A DNA stretch of 64,000 nucleotides from the NCBI GenBank assembly GCA_015493525.1, contig WGCY01000053.1, positions 62,001 through 126,000 of the forward strand, written 5' to 3'. Below, piece after piece: positions 35,934 to 46,724 of the stretch. Position 1 is the first letter of the stretch. Each line of letters starts with the position of its first letter. The DNA comes from Bacteroidales bacterium. Its GTDB lineage: Bacteria > Bacteroidota > Bacteroidia > Bacteroidales > F082. Below the pieces are notes generated by a model. The model searched no databases. It had not been told where the DNA came from and saw only the letters and a program-made list of their open reading frames with translations. A program made the translations under genes and the position numbers.

Positions 35934-37862
35934 TTAAAGTTCCAGTTTCAGTTCGTTTGAAAGCAGCAGCCGTTCATCCTTTTGCCTGATAAGTGTCTTA
36001 TTGTCAAGCAACCATTCTATTACAGAAAGAACCTTGTCCTCTTCATGGCCGGAAATAAACGGAACAATCTCGTACAGATGTTTCGGCCCGTTGGCGAGAA
36101 GCAATTTTACCGCTTTCTCAATCTTTTTGAATTCGTTTGCCCCCAATCCCGTCTCGTTCATGGAGAGGCATACATCACAAATTCCGCAACGGTTGCCCAC
36201 ATCTTCTCCAAAATAGCGCAACAACTGTATGCTCCGGCATTCGCGGTTGTTGGTAAGGAAATCAACCAAAGCATTAAGCCTGAGGATGGCCGCATCTTTC
36301 AGCGTCTGGTAATTTTCTTTGGAAAATCCGATATTCAAAACGGGAAGACGTACCGTGTTATAAAAAATCTGGGGCCGGACTTTCAGTGGGAAATAACTCA
36401 GAATTTTTAATTTGCTCAGGTAGGACAAAGTGGCTATTATCTGTTCCGGTTTTGTCTCCATACGTTTGGCAAGCTGCTTTTCGTGAATGTTTACATAGTC
36501 GGAAAACAACCCCCCATAAGTACGGAGGAGTTCTTTCAGTATCCTTTCAAATTTGGCATTCTCCACAATAAAACGGTACAGTTGCTCATTGTTCAGCAGT
36601 ATCTTTAACCGCGAATAGTGGCCACCGGACTCATCAAAAGCGAGAAAGCCCTCTTTTTCCAGTAACTTTATGGCATTGTAGGTTGTGAGGAGGCCAAAAC
36701 CGTAATCTTTCACAAAATCGGTAATGCTGAAATCATAGCCCATATCCTTGCCGGTACCTTCGGGAATGTTGAAATAGTTTCCCAATGCATTGTAAATGCT
36801 GCGAATGGTTTTTATATCGGGAAAAGATTCGGTCAGTTGTTTTTTTGCGTGGCCGATATCCTGGTTGTTAAAAAGGAGCAGGGCGGCAGAAGGTTTCCCA
36901 TCACGTCCGGCCCGGCCGGCTTCCTGGAAATACGATTCGAGACAATCGGGGAGGCTGTAGTGAATTACCTGCCGTACATCGGGTTTGTCAATGCCCATGC
37001 CAAAAGCGTTGGTAGCCACCATGACGCGTATTTGCCCCAGGTTCCAGGCATGCTGCCGCTGGCTGCGGATACGGTTGTCAAGTCCGGCATGGTAGGAGGT
37101 AGCCGAAATCTTATTTTTGATGAGAATATCGGCCAGCTCACGGGTTTTTTTCCGGTTGCGCACATACACAATGGCAGAACCTTTTGTGTTTGCCAGCAAA
37201 TGGATAACCCGGCTTGTTTTGTCGTTCTCCTTGTAAACACGGTATGCCAGGTTATGGCGTTCATAGGTGCTCCTGAAAATATTTCGCGTTTTAAAACGAA
37301 GTTTTTCCAAAATATCGTCCACGACGTTGGGGGTAGCGGTAGCTGTCAGTGCCAGCACAGGGACCTTGGGAAAGAAATTCCTGATTTCGGCAATTTGCAG
37401 GTACGGCGGCCTGAAATTATAGCCCCATTGTGATATGCAATGTGCCTCATCTACCGCAATGAGGTTAACTTCCATTTTGGTCAACGCCATTTGAAAAGTC
37501 TGGTTCAGCAGTCGCTCGGGGGATACGTAGAGAAATTTCAGCTTATTGTGGATGGCATTGGAATAGATAGATTCTATCTCACTGTAATACAGACCTGTAT
37601 AAAGTGCCCTTGCGGCAATTTCCATCTTGCGCAGACGGTCAACCTGGTCTTTCATAAGGGCCACGAGCGGGGTAACCACCAGGCAGCACCCGGACTTTAA
37701 CAGGGCCGGAATCTGGAATGTCAACGATTTTCCACCACCAGTTGGCAACAAAGCAAAAGTATCCTTTCCCGCCAACACAGAATCGATAATCTCTTCCTGC
37801 ATGGGCCGGAATTCCGAAAAACCCCATTTCGTCGTCAATATTTCTTTGGCCTCTTTGCTCAA
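35934..37862 (-). CDS. recQ: RecQ-family ATP-dependent DNA helicase
   Basis: FRPMQEEIIDSVLAGKDTFALLPTGGGKSLTFQIPAL; VDEAHCISQWGYNFRPPYL; Zn-binding CGICDVC. Confidence 0.95.
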   Translation of the reverse strand: MSKEAKEILTTKWGFSEFRPMQEEIIDSVLAGKDTFALLPTGGGKSLTFQIPALLKSGCCLVVTPLVALMKDQVDRLRKMEIAARALYTGLYYSEIESIYSNAIHNKLKFLYVSPERLLNQTFQMALTKMEVNLIAVDEAHCISQWGYNFRPPYLQIAEIRNFFPKVPVLALTATATPNVVDDILEKLRFKTRNIFRSTYERHNLAYRVYKENDKTSRVIHLLANTKGSAIVYVRNRKKTRELADILIKNKISATSYHAGLDNRIRSQRQHAWNLGQIRVMVATNAFGMGIDKPDVRQVIHYSLPDCLESYFQEAGRAGRDGKPSAALLLFNNQDIGHAKKQLTESFPDIKTIRSIYNALGNYFNIPEGTGKDMGYDFSITDFVKDYGFGLLTTYNAIKLLEKEGFLAFDESGGHYSRLKILLNNEQLYRFIVENAKFERILKELLRTYGGLFSDYVNIHEKQLAKRMETKPEQIIATLSYLSKLKILSYFPLKVRPQIFYNTVRLPVLNIGFSKENYQTLKDAAILRLNALVDFLTNNRECRSIQLLRYFGEDVGNRCGICDVCLSMNETGLGANEFKKIEKAVKLLLANGPKHLYEIVPFISGHEEDKVLSVIEWLLDNKTLIRQKDERLLLSNELKLEL

Positions 37863-38020
37863 ACCTTTTTTCTTTTGTCAATTTTTATGTTTCGGTTTCC
37901 TGTTAATACACGTATTATAAAAGGATAAAGATAAGAAAAATCAGAAAAGGCAGCAAATGGTTTTCCTGTTATGCTGTCGATACCGGAAATCCGGCCCAGG
38001 ACATTTATCCCTACAGGCTT

Positions 38021-39283
38021 TTAACCCGCTGATGCATCACGAAGTACATCTTTTGGATAACATAAAAAATATTTTGTCGTCGGTTTGGACAATAAATTGA
38101 TATTCAGCTGGTCCGACACCTCCGTAATATCTTTTACCGTTCCATCTTTCATCAGGATATTGATGTTGTCGGCACCTGGATGATAGGTGTAATTGGCCGT
38201 TTTTTCAAAAAAGACAAAATAGTCTGTTTCCTCGTCCGACAGATGATATTTTCTCTTTGTAGCCTCCCTGATGGTGTCAATTTTGTCCTGATGGAAAGGC
38301 TCATTCTGCATTTCGATACGAAACAGCCGGCGGTTGACCACGGCCTTGCTTAAGTGGGACAAGACCTTATCCGGATGTTGCATCCACAATTTCAAAGAAG
38401 TGTATATATCATAGTCATCCAACAGGGCAAAGGTCTCTAAGACAGAGGGGTCTTTCACAAAATGTGCTTCATCTATATCGTTCTCCAAAAAGAACTGCAG
38501 GGCGGGGGTGGCCGCACGAAGTGGTTCTCCGTTCATTGCCAGCCACTTGGCACGCTTCAACAAATGGATGGCCATGTATTCGGCCACAAGAACCGTTTTA
38601 TGCAGGTACACCTGCCAATACATTATGCGGCGTGCCGTAATAAATTTTTCCACCGAATAAATGCCTTTGTACTCAATAACCGGCTCATCACCGGATATTT
38701 GCAACATATTCAGGAGCCTTTCATAATTGATGGTACCTTCCGAAACACCGGTAAAAAAGCTGTCGCGTTTAAGGTAATCCAGCCTGTCCATATCAAACTG
38801 GCTTGAAATCAGCTTATGCAGAAAATGTTTCTCATACCTGTCTCCAAAAATGGCGAGGGCCATTTGCAGGCTGCCGTTAAATTCATTGTTCAGGTATTGC
38901 ATAAACCACAACGAAATTTTTTCGTGGCTGACATGGTTAACGATGCTGTGTTCCAGGGCGTGTGAATAAGGTCCATGGCCCACATCGTGCAGCAACATGG
39001 CCGTTTCGGCAGCATGTTGCTCCTCTTTGCCGATGGCAAACCCTTTCAGGCGCAATTCGGCGATGGCCCTTGTCATCAGGTGCATTGTGCCGAGGGAATG
39101 ATGAAAACGGGTATGAAGTGCCCCGGGATAAACCATATGCGCCAGGCCAAGTTGTTTGATGCGCCTCAGCCGCTGGAAAACAGGATGTTCTATAATGTCA
39201 AAAATACGTTCATCGGGAATAGAAACAAAGCCGTAAACCGGATCGTTGAATATTTTGCGCTTGTTTACGTGTGTTTTGCTCAT
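38021..39283 (-). CDS. HD-domain phosphohydrolase (dGTPase-like)
   Basis: Start revised to MSKTHVNKRKIFNDPVYGFVSIPDERIFDIIEHPVFQRLRRIKQLGL; HTRFHHSLGTMHL; LLHDVGHGPYSHALEH. Confidence 0.92.
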   Translation of the reverse strand: MSKTHVNKRKIFNDPVYGFVSIPDERIFDIIEHPVFQRLRRIKQLGLAHMVYPGALHTRFHHSLGTMHLMTRAIAELRLKGFAIGKEEQHAAETAMLLHDVGHGPYSHALEHSIVNHVSHEKISLWFMQYLNNEFNGSLQMALAIFGDRYEKHFLHKLISSQFDMDRLDYLKRDSFFTGVSEGTINYERLLNMLQISGDEPVIEYKGIYSVEKFITARRIMYWQVYLHKTVLVAEYMAIHLLKRAKWLAMNGEPLRAATPALQFFLENDIDEAHFVKDPSVLETFALLDDYDIYTSLKLWMQHPDKVLSHLSKAVVNRRLFRIEMQNEPFHQDKIDTIREATKRKYHLSDEETDYFVFFEKTANYTYHPGADNINILMKDGTVKDITEVSDQLNINLLSKPTTKYFLCYPKDVLRDASAG

Positions 39284-39424
39284 AATTTTTGTTAAATTTG
39301 TTTGCTTAGACCGGAAAATCCGGAACTTTGCAATAATCATGGTCAGGGAGACAATTCCCGGTCCAATACTTGAACAAAGATAGTGCATATATTGAACTAT
39401 CCGTACGAATTAAAGCAAACGAAA

Positions 39425-40981
39425 ATGAATAAAACACGCATACTTTGGGCCGATGACGAAATAGTCATGTTAAAGCCCCATATTATTTTTCTCGAAGAAA
39501 AGGGCTTTGAAGTAACCGCCGTAAACAGTGGCAGCGAAGCATTGGAACTCATTGCAGACGAAAATTTTGACATTATCTTTCTGGATGAGCAAATGCCCGG
39601 GCTGAGTGGCATAGAGGTGCTGGAAAAGATAAAAGAGTTACAGCCCAACATTCCGGTGGTTATGATTACCAAAAGCGAGGAAGAGTCGATTATGGAAGAT
39701 GCCATAGGCTCCAACATTGCAGATTATCTGATTAAACCGGTAAAACCGAGCCAGATTCTGTTGTCCCTTAAACGAAACCTGGAAAACAAAAAACTGTCCG
39801 GTGAAAAAGCTACCCAAATCTACCAGCAGGAGTTTCGCAGCATCAGCATGAAGCTTCAGGAGAGGCTCTCCTACAGGGAATGGACTGAAATATACCGGAA
39901 ATTGGTTCGCTGGGATATTGAATTGGAAAAATCGGATGATGAGGGCATCAGTGAAGTTCTGAATATGCAGTTACAGGAGGCCAACACAGCTTTTGCAAAA
40001 TTCTATGAACGCCATTATGCTGACTGGCTATATGGCAAGACAGAAGAAAAACCTGTTCTTTCGCATACACTCCTGAAAAGCAAAGTGTTTCCCGGACTGG
40101 ATGCCGGAAATAAAGTCTTTTTGCTGGTGATTGACAATTTGCGTTATGATCAATGGAAAATCATTGAGCCCATGATTCGGGAATATTTTCTGGTCGATGA
40201 AGATGACCTGTATTATGCCATTCTGCCCACCACTACGCAATATGCCCGCAACGCCTTGTTTGCAGGCATGATGCCGTTGGAAATCAGAAAACGTTACCCG
40301 CGGCTCTGGAAAGATGAGCATGAAGAGGGAACAAAAAATCAGTTTGAAGCCGAGCTGCTGGGCGAGCAACTGAAACGTTACGGGAAAAAGATAAAATATT
40401 CTTATAATAAAATCCTTCGCCAGGAGGAGGGAAGGAAACTCGTGGAAGATATCTCCAACCTCATGGAATATGATTTGAATGTCATCGTGTATAATTTTGT
40501 GGACATGCTGTCCCACGCCCGTACAGAGATGGAAATTATCCGCGAATTGGCCGATGACGAACCTGCTTATCGTTCCTTGATGAAATCATGGTTTGAGCAT
40601 TCCTCGCTTTTTGAGATTATAAAATATCTGTCAGACAAACACGTTAAGGTTGTCATTACCACCGACCATGGTTCCATTAAGGTCCAGCATCCGGTAAAAA
40701 TTGTGGGCGACCGCAATGTCAATACAAACCTGCGGTATAAATTCGGGAAAAGCCTGAACTACAATTCCAAAGAGGTATTTGAAATGACTGATCCCGAAAG
40801 ATTCTTTTTGCCCCGGCAGAATATAAGTACCCGCTGGGTCTTTACCCGCGGTTCCGATTTTTTTGCTTATCCCAATAACTACAACTACTATGCACGCTAT
40901 TATTCCAACACTTTTCAACATGGCGGGATTTCCATGCAAGAGGTTATGATTCCTGTTATCACAATGAGTTCCAAAGAATAA
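39425..40981 (+). CDS. porX: PorX-like response regulator with PglZ domain (T9SS-associated)
   Basis: Receiver domain RILWADDEIVMLKPHIIFLEEKGFEVTAVNSG...DIIFLDEQMPG...VMITKSEEESIMEDAIG...YLIKPVKPSQI plus C-terminal PglZ-like phosphatase (FLLVIDNLRYDQWKII; VVITTDHGSIKVQHPVKIVGDR). Confidence 0.9.
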   Translation: MNKTRILWADDEIVMLKPHIIFLEEKGFEVTAVNSGSEALELIADENFDIIFLDEQMPGLSGIEVLEKIKELQPNIPVVMITKSEEESIMEDAIGSNIADYLIKPVKPSQILLSLKRNLENKKLSGEKATQIYQQEFRSISMKLQERLSYREWTEIYRKLVRWDIELEKSDDEGISEVLNMQLQEANTAFAKFYERHYADWLYGKTEEKPVLSHTLLKSKVFPGLDAGNKVFLLVIDNLRYDQWKIIEPMIREYFLVDEDDLYYAILPTTTQYARNALFAGMMPLEIRKRYPRLWKDEHEEGTKNQFEAELLGEQLKRYGKKIKYSYNKILRQEEGRKLVEDISNLMEYDLNVIVYNFVDMLSHARTEMEIIRELADDEPAYRSLMKSWFEHSSLFEIIKYLSDKHVKVVITTDHGSIKVQHPVKIVGDRNVNTNLRYKFGKSLNYNSKEVFEMTDPERFFLPRQNISTRWVFTRGSDFFAYPNNYNYYARYYSNTFQHGGISMQEVMIPVITMSSKE

Positions 40982-41424
40982 TGAAAGAAGTTATCTTTTC
41001 AAAAAGCCCTGAAGATTTGCCCCTTGCAGCCGAAAAGATTTTGAAAGAGCTGCCATCGGAACGAATCTTTGCCATTTACGGAAGTATGGGGGCGGGGAAA
41101 ACCACCCTCATAAAAGCATTTTGTCATGCCCTCGGCAGTAACGATGTGGTTCGCAGCCCGACATTTTCACTTGTAAATGAATATGGGGACAAAAAGGGAA
41201 ACAGCATATATCATTTTGATTTTTACCGCATTAAACAGATTGAGGAAGTCTATGACATTGGCTTTGAAGAGTATATAGACAGTGGCAACTATTGTTTTCT
41301 GGAATGGCCGGAACGCATTTCGGAACTTTTGCCCGAAAAATACGTATATGTTACCATTGAAGTGGGTGAGGACGAAGTGAGAAAAATCACCTTTTCCCTG
41401 CAAAATTTAATTGAAACACCATGA
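40981..41424 (+). CDS. tsaE: tRNA threonylcarbamoyladenosine biosynthesis ATPase TsaE
   Basis: IYGSMGAGKTTLIKAFCHALG; VRSPTFSLVNEY; YHFDFYRIKQIEEVYDIGFEEY; LEWPERI. Confidence 0.95.
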   Translation: MKEVIFSKSPEDLPLAAEKILKELPSERIFAIYGSMGAGKTTLIKAFCHALGSNDVVRSPTFSLVNEYGDKKGNSIYHFDFYRIKQIEEVYDIGFEEYIDSGNYCFLEWPERISELLPEKYVYVTIEVGEDEVRKITFSLQNLIETP

Positions 41425-42644
41425 CAGATGAAGGAAAAGCTTTTCTGAAGTTATCAGGAGGCGAAGCACTTATGCCGAGGGAAGAGACGCTGGAACGGCA
41501 ACCCCAACAGAAGAAGTTTATCATCGGTATTCCGATGGAAAACGACGAAAATGAAAGGCGCGTTGCCCTGGTTCCCAATGCCGTAAACCTTTTGGTAAGG
41601 AACGGCCATGAAGTGGTTATGGAAGAAAATGCCGGCAGGGCGGCTCATTTTTCAAATGAAATGTATGCTTCGGCAGGGGCACGGCTTACCCAAACGGCTG
41701 CTGAAGTATGGCAATCAGATATCATTGTTAAAATTGCAGCTCCCGACGATGTTGAAACGGAATTAATCCACAAAAACCAGGTTATCTTTTCGGCACTGAT
41801 GCCACAGGACAGGAACATCTCTTTTTTCAGAAAACTGATGGAGAAAAAAACGCTGGCCATCGCCTATGAACTGATAAAAGACAAAACCGGAGCTTTCCCG
41901 CTTGTGCGCTCCATGAGCGAGATTATCGGAAACACTTCCATTATGATAGCTGCCGAATACCTGAGCAGCCCGAAATACGGAAAAGGGGTGATGCTGGGCG
42001 GTTTCTCAGGCATCAGGCCTTCGGAAGTGGTAATAGTAGGCTCGGGAACCGTGGCCGAGTATGCTGCACGGACAGCTTATGGCATGGGTGCACAAATACG
42101 CGTTTTTGATGACTCCGTTTATAAAATGCGTGATTTGCAGAACAAATTGGAATTCAGGATATCCACCTCTGTTTTACAGCCCGTATTGCTCCTGAAAGCA
42201 CTCAAAGAAGCCGATATGGTCGTTGCAGCCAAACACTCTTCCACCGGCCACGCCGCCTGCATCATCCCTTCCGACATGGTGAAGCAAATGAAACATGGTG
42301 CCGTGATTGTGGATGTGAGCATCGACCAGGGTGGTTGTTTTGAAACATCCCATCCCACTTCGCACCAGCATCCTGTATTTCAGGAATATGGCGTAACACA
42401 TTATTGTGTGCCAAACATTGCTTCGAGGGTTCCGCATACGGCTTCTTATTCTTTAAGCAACCATCTTACCGGACTGCTGCTGAAAATTGGCGAAGCAGGC
42501 GACATCAACCATTATATCCTGCGCGACAAGCCTTTCAGCAAAGGGGTTTACATTTACAATGGAGCCCTTACCAACAAAAATATCGCCGATAATTTTGGCC
42601 TGCCATTCCGTGACCTGGATTTGCTTACTTCGGCACTGTATTGA
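41421..42644 (+). CDS. Alanine dehydrogenase family protein
   Basis: IGIPMENDENERRVALVPNAV; SEVVIVGSGTVAEYAARTAYGMGAQIRVFD; VIVDVSIDQGGCFETSHPT. Confidence 0.92.
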   Translation: MTDEGKAFLKLSGGEALMPREETLERQPQQKKFIIGIPMENDENERRVALVPNAVNLLVRNGHEVVMEENAGRAAHFSNEMYASAGARLTQTAAEVWQSDIIVKIAAPDDVETELIHKNQVIFSALMPQDRNISFFRKLMEKKTLAIAYELIKDKTGAFPLVRSMSEIIGNTSIMIAAEYLSSPKYGKGVMLGGFSGIRPSEVVIVGSGTVAEYAARTAYGMGAQIRVFDDSVYKMRDLQNKLEFRISTSVLQPVLLLKALKEADMVVAAKHSSTGHAACIIPSDMVKQMKHGAVIVDVSIDQGGCFETSHPTSHQHPVFQEYGVTHYCVPNIASRVPHTASYSLSNHLTGLLLKIGEAGDINHYILRDKPFSKGVYIYNGALTNKNIADNFGLPFRDLDLLTSALY

Positions 42645-42798
42645 AAAAGGTTGCTTTTTTGTCCCCGGCACAAATAACCTAAGCCTCGCCGCAATAACGA
42701 CGAAGTACTATTAGGCTAATTCAAAGAAATTTGTGGGGAGTATTGGGAAAAATTATCATCAAATGCATACCATTTGATTTCACCCCCAATTTCCTGTA

Positions 42799-43638
42799 TT
42801 ATTTCTGTTCGCTTGTGGAAGTAATGGTACTGCTAATATTCATGGGGATTTCCATACCGTTCTTTTCCACTTTCATTTTGATATCCTGCGTCATATGGGT
42901 TGAAATAGTCCAACCGGTTTTTGTGTTTACCACAGCTTCCCCGCTTTGCGTACCGCTGAGGCTCATGGACTGTCCGGCTATTTTGCTGGCGGTAATGGTT
43001 CCATCAATACCGATGGTAGCCTTTTTACCTGAAAGCTTTTTTAAAGTGTATTTGATATGGAGCACCATTTTGTCCGACTTCATGGGCTTGATGGTGGCTT
43101 CCCAGGTATCGCCCACTTTTACTTTATGCCCCGGAAAGACAATGTAATTGTTTCCCGATTTAATATTCCCGGAGATTTTGTTGCCATCCTTAAGCAAAGC
43201 CGATAAATCATAAGCGGAAATATTTCCCAAATGGTCCATGGTGATGCTGTAAGGTTTTTTAATGATTTTATTCAGGGCATCACCAATCTGTTTGCCCCTG
43301 CCCGAAGCAAAAGTAGTGGGGTCGGAAGAGTCGTAATTGAGCTCCTGTCCAAACATGGTTTGCTTCATGACCATCTTTTCCACCTTGTTCGTAGTTTTTA
43401 TTTCGTTGGGGGTAACCTCACTAATCACGGTGGAAATATCTGTTGTAATTACCTGGTTCATAGTCATGGTTTGCCCCTGTGCCTGCATGTCAATATCCTG
43501 ATTGGCCGTCTGATGGCTGACATATTTTTCTCCTTTTTTCACATTGTATTTCAACATGATTTTTTTCTGTGCAACACTCTGCAACGGGATCATGGGTAAG
43601 ACAAGTGCCAATACCACAAATAATTTGAGATTCTTCAT
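42799..43638 (-). CDS. DUF6263-like exported protein of unknown function
   Basis: Signal peptide; 279 aa beta-rich; GHKVKVGDTWEATIKPMKS. Confidence 0.7.
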   Translation of the reverse strand: MKNLKLFVVLALVLPMIPLQSVAQKKIMLKYNVKKGEKYVSHQTANQDIDMQAQGQTMTMNQVITTDISTVISEVTPNEIKTTNKVEKMVMKQTMFGQELNYDSSDPTTFASGRGKQIGDALNKIIKKPYSITMDHLGNISAYDLSALLKDGNKISGNIKSGNNYIVFPGHKVKVGDTWEATIKPMKSDKMVLHIKYTLKKLSGKKATIGIDGTITASKIAGQSMSLSGTQSGEAVVNTKTGWTISTHMTQDIKMKVEKNGMEIPMNISSTITSTSEQK

Positions 43639-43671
43639 AATTTAAAATTGTTTAAGTGAATTAATTATATT

Positions 43672-45189
43672 TTAAAACGGACTTTCTTCATTATCAGTAT
43701 TCATACGGGAGGGAATGGTGCGGATGCCATCTCCGGGATCATCCTGATAAGCATCATTTGTTCCGTCAGGAGCAGACGATTCCATCTCTTCAAATTTGGC
43801 AAAACGGTCAATAAATTGTAACCGTACATTGGCGGTGGGGCCGTTTCTGTGCTTGGCAATAATAATCTCAGCCTTCCCTTTGGAAGTGTTTCCATCTTCA
43901 AATTGTTCAATGCCGTAATATTCGGGACGATAGATAAACATGACGATATCCGCATCCTGCTCAATAGCTCCCGATTCACGCAAGTCGGACAAAATAGGCC
44001 TTCTGGAACCACCCGGCCTGGTTTCCACTGCACGGCTCAGCTGCGAAAGGGTCAGCACCGGAACGTTGAGCTCTTTTGCCAAAGCTTTCAACGAACGTGA
44101 AATGGAACTGATTTCCTGCTCACGGTTCCCCCGGTTGTCGCGCCCCAGCGTCATAAGCTGAAGATAATCGACAAAAACCATCTGAATGTCATGCTGTTGC
44201 TTTAACCGGCGACATTTGGCACGCAACTCAAAGATGGAGAGGGCAGGGGTGTCGTCTATAAAAATCTTGGCATCGGTAAGGGAATGAATCTTTGAATTCA
44301 GCTGATGCCACTCATATTCGGCCAGATCACCTTTCTTCAGTTTGGAAGCAGGCAACTCGGTTTCGCTGGAGATAAGCCGCGTAACCAACTGAACAGCCGA
44401 CATTTCCAAAGAAAAAACAGCTACCGGTTTCTCAAACCTGACGGCAATGTTTCTGGCCATGGAGAGGGCAAAAGCCGTTTTTCCCATAGCTGGTCGTGCG
44501 GCAAGTATAATCAAATCGGACTTTTGCCATCCGGATGTAACCCTGTCCAATGCAGCATAACCAGAGGGTACCCCCCTGAAATAGGCATCGGAATTTTTGG
44601 CACTTTCTATGTCTGCAATGGCTTGTGTAATTAAAGAAGGCATGTCCGCAAAATTGCGCCTTAAGTTGGCTTCCGAGACACTGAAAAGTCCCTGTTCGGC
44701 CTTGTCCAGCAAATCGAAAACATCCGTCGTGTCCTCGTAGGCATCTTTTATGATATCGGAAGAAATGGTAATCAACTCCCGCTGAATATGCTTCTGTATA
44801 AGGATACGGGCATGATATTCCACATTGGCCGAAGAGGCAATCCGGCTGGTAAGCATGGTGATATAATAAGGCCCGCCCACCATTTCCAGTTCACCCTCGT
44901 TCTTCAGCTCGTTGGTTACGGTCAGAATATCCACAGGTTCCGATTTGGCAAACAAGCGTAAAATGGCCGCAAAAATCTTTTGATGTACCTCTTTATAAAA
45001 TACTTCCGGTTTCAGAATGTCAATAACGGCAGAAACGGCATCTTTTTCCAGCATCATGGCCCCGAGGACGGCCTCTTCAAGGTCCGTAGCCTGAGGCGGC
45101 ACTTTGCCATGCTCAAGGTAACTGCTGCTTACTTTCTGAGGTGTAAAACTTTTTTTAGTTTTTGGTTTCGTTTCGCCCTGTTTTTCCAT
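43672..45189 (-). CDS. dnaB: Replicative DNA helicase
   Basis: PPQATDLEEAVLGAMMLEKDAV; LIILAARPAMGKTAFALSMARN; MVFVDYLQLM; LSDLRESGAIEQDADIVMFIYRPEYY. Confidence 0.97.
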   Translation of the reverse strand: MEKQGETKPKTKKSFTPQKVSSSYLEHGKVPPQATDLEEAVLGAMMLEKDAVSAVIDILKPEVFYKEVHQKIFAAILRLFAKSEPVDILTVTNELKNEGELEMVGGPYYITMLTSRIASSANVEYHARILIQKHIQRELITISSDIIKDAYEDTTDVFDLLDKAEQGLFSVSEANLRRNFADMPSLITQAIADIESAKNSDAYFRGVPSGYAALDRVTSGWQKSDLIILAARPAMGKTAFALSMARNIAVRFEKPVAVFSLEMSAVQLVTRLISSETELPASKLKKGDLAEYEWHQLNSKIHSLTDAKIFIDDTPALSIFELRAKCRRLKQQHDIQMVFVDYLQLMTLGRDNRGNREQEISSISRSLKALAKELNVPVLTLSQLSRAVETRPGGSRRPILSDLRESGAIEQDADIVMFIYRPEYYGIEQFEDGNTSKGKAEIIIAKHRNGPTANVRLQFIDRFAKFEEMESSAPDGTNDAYQDDPGDGIRTIPSRMNTDNEESPF

Positions 45190-45222
45190 TGTTCAAAAAT
45201 ACAAATTGAAGAGGTTATGCGG

Positions 45223-46665
45223 TCAATTGTTCATAAATATTTTCAGGAAATTTGCGAAATCAGACTGGAACTTTAGCATTTTGTTAAGAAATTCATTCGT
45301 TTCTCTTTGTAATTCCGAAAAATCAGGGTTTGGTTCAAATAGTTTTTGTTGCCATTTCATGCCTAAAAGTGCCGGGTCCAGTCCGGGGTTTTTCTCATTC
45401 ATAAAGATTTCGGCAACATGTTGCGGCGAATAATCACCCCTTATAATATAATGGAACAGAAGCCCTTTATCAAAGAGTTCCTTCATGTCGATCAATTTCT
45501 CACTGGCCACTTTTATTAAGTCGGTATTGTCCGTTTCCCTTAAATAATTCATTACATCACTCTTGTCATAAACAATTATGGCATAATTATTTGACAAAAG
45601 TTTTCTAAAATAGGCTTCAAATGCATCCGGCGGATCCTTTTCCTGAATAAAAAATGTCGTATTTTCTGAGATACCCTTTATATTTCCCGTTATCGATGCC
45701 ACCGGAATCCGTTGATAAGGTTTGGTGTTTTTGAGAAAAGGCACCGCCGGCCTCAGGAAGAAGAAAGAGGCCATCACCGGAGATGACAAGTGTTCTGTTA
45801 CAAAGGCATTTATCTTTTCTTTGTCCGCGACTATTTCCCTGTTTTTGGCCGATGTAACCTGTACCTTTTGCAGGGGGGGCAGGTTTAAGGTTTCTATTTC
45901 AGCCGGCTGGTCTTCGCCGGCATAATAACGGGAAAACCGCTCGTTTTCATCAAAAGCATCCAGATAAAGCAGGCTGTTTTCCGCTACTTTCTTCCAGCAA
46001 TGGTTAGTGAAATCGCAGGGATAAGGGTTCCGGCAACGGGTGCCAATGGCTATCTTAGGAGAAGATGCAGCATTCAGGGCTTCCTTTGACTTCTCAATTT
46101 GCCCTTTGATGTATGGCTGTCTGGCTTTTACCTCCTCCACCACGCTCTGTTTGACAAATAGCTGGTCAATATCAAGCACTTCCCCCCGCTTATAATCCGC
46201 ATTGATATAAATGAGGAAAAAGTCCTCCAGCCCGACACCCGAATGGGTGATGACGTAATACTGGAAAGCAGCATCCAGTAGAAATGTCTCCGATATCTTC
46301 ACGGAACTTTTTACCTCATAGGCAAGCCAGCCCTTGTTGCCTTTTACCAGGATGTCCAGCAACACCAGCAACCGGTCATACTGGAATGTGGCTTCATACA
46401 GCGTGTTATGGCTGTTGTGGAGAATACTGTCCATGGTCTCCGCGACTTTTTTGCGATAAAGGGCCGGCGAGTGCGGTTTCATGTCCGTTCCTCCGGGAAA
46501 AAGCTGCTGCGCCAACAACCCGACATCCGTGCCCCGTTTGAAAACAGCCCGTTGCGCATCGCTGAGCCGGTTACGTAAATAGGGACGTTTCTTATTGAGG
46601 TACAACGACTTGAGGCATTGTGTGCCACGGATAAAGGTCGATTTTGATAAAATATGTTTTTCCAT
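45223..46665 (-). CDS. DUF2779-like protein with RecB/Cas4-type PD-(D/E)XK nuclease and probable Fe-S cysteines
   Basis: Start revised to MEKHILSKSTFIRGTQCLKSLYL; LLDILVK...GWLAYEVKSSVK nuclease core; GTRCRNPYPCDFTNHCWK cysteine cluster. Confidence 0.82.
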   Translation of the reverse strand: MEKHILSKSTFIRGTQCLKSLYLNKKRPYLRNRLSDAQRAVFKRGTDVGLLAQQLFPGGTDMKPHSPALYRKKVAETMDSILHNSHNTLYEATFQYDRLLVLLDILVKGNKGWLAYEVKSSVKISETFLLDAAFQYYVITHSGVGLEDFFLIYINADYKRGEVLDIDQLFVKQSVVEEVKARQPYIKGQIEKSKEALNAASSPKIAIGTRCRNPYPCDFTNHCWKKVAENSLLYLDAFDENERFSRYYAGEDQPAEIETLNLPPLQKVQVTSAKNREIVADKEKINAFVTEHLSSPVMASFFFLRPAVPFLKNTKPYQRIPVASITGNIKGISENTTFFIQEKDPPDAFEAYFRKLLSNNYAIIVYDKSDVMNYLRETDNTDLIKVASEKLIDMKELFDKGLLFHYIIRGDYSPQHVAEIFMNEKNPGLDPALLGMKWQQKLFEPNPDFSELQRETNEFLNKMLKFQSDFANFLKIFMNN

Positions 46666-46724
46666 AAAAATTGTCGGGCTAAAACTTTGCCATGAATGGT
46701 TTTCCTCTTTTTCTGCCGTCAGCC

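Noticed and set aside
39284-39388. N-terminal extension of the HD-domain ORF
   Set aside because: The 35 residues before MSKTHVNKRKIFNDPVYGF are not typical of the family; the start was moved to 39283.
42645-42798. Possible dyad CCTAAGCC...TTAGGCT between ald and the DUF6263-like gene
   Set aside because: Pairing too weak and interrupted to call a terminator or riboswitch with confidence.
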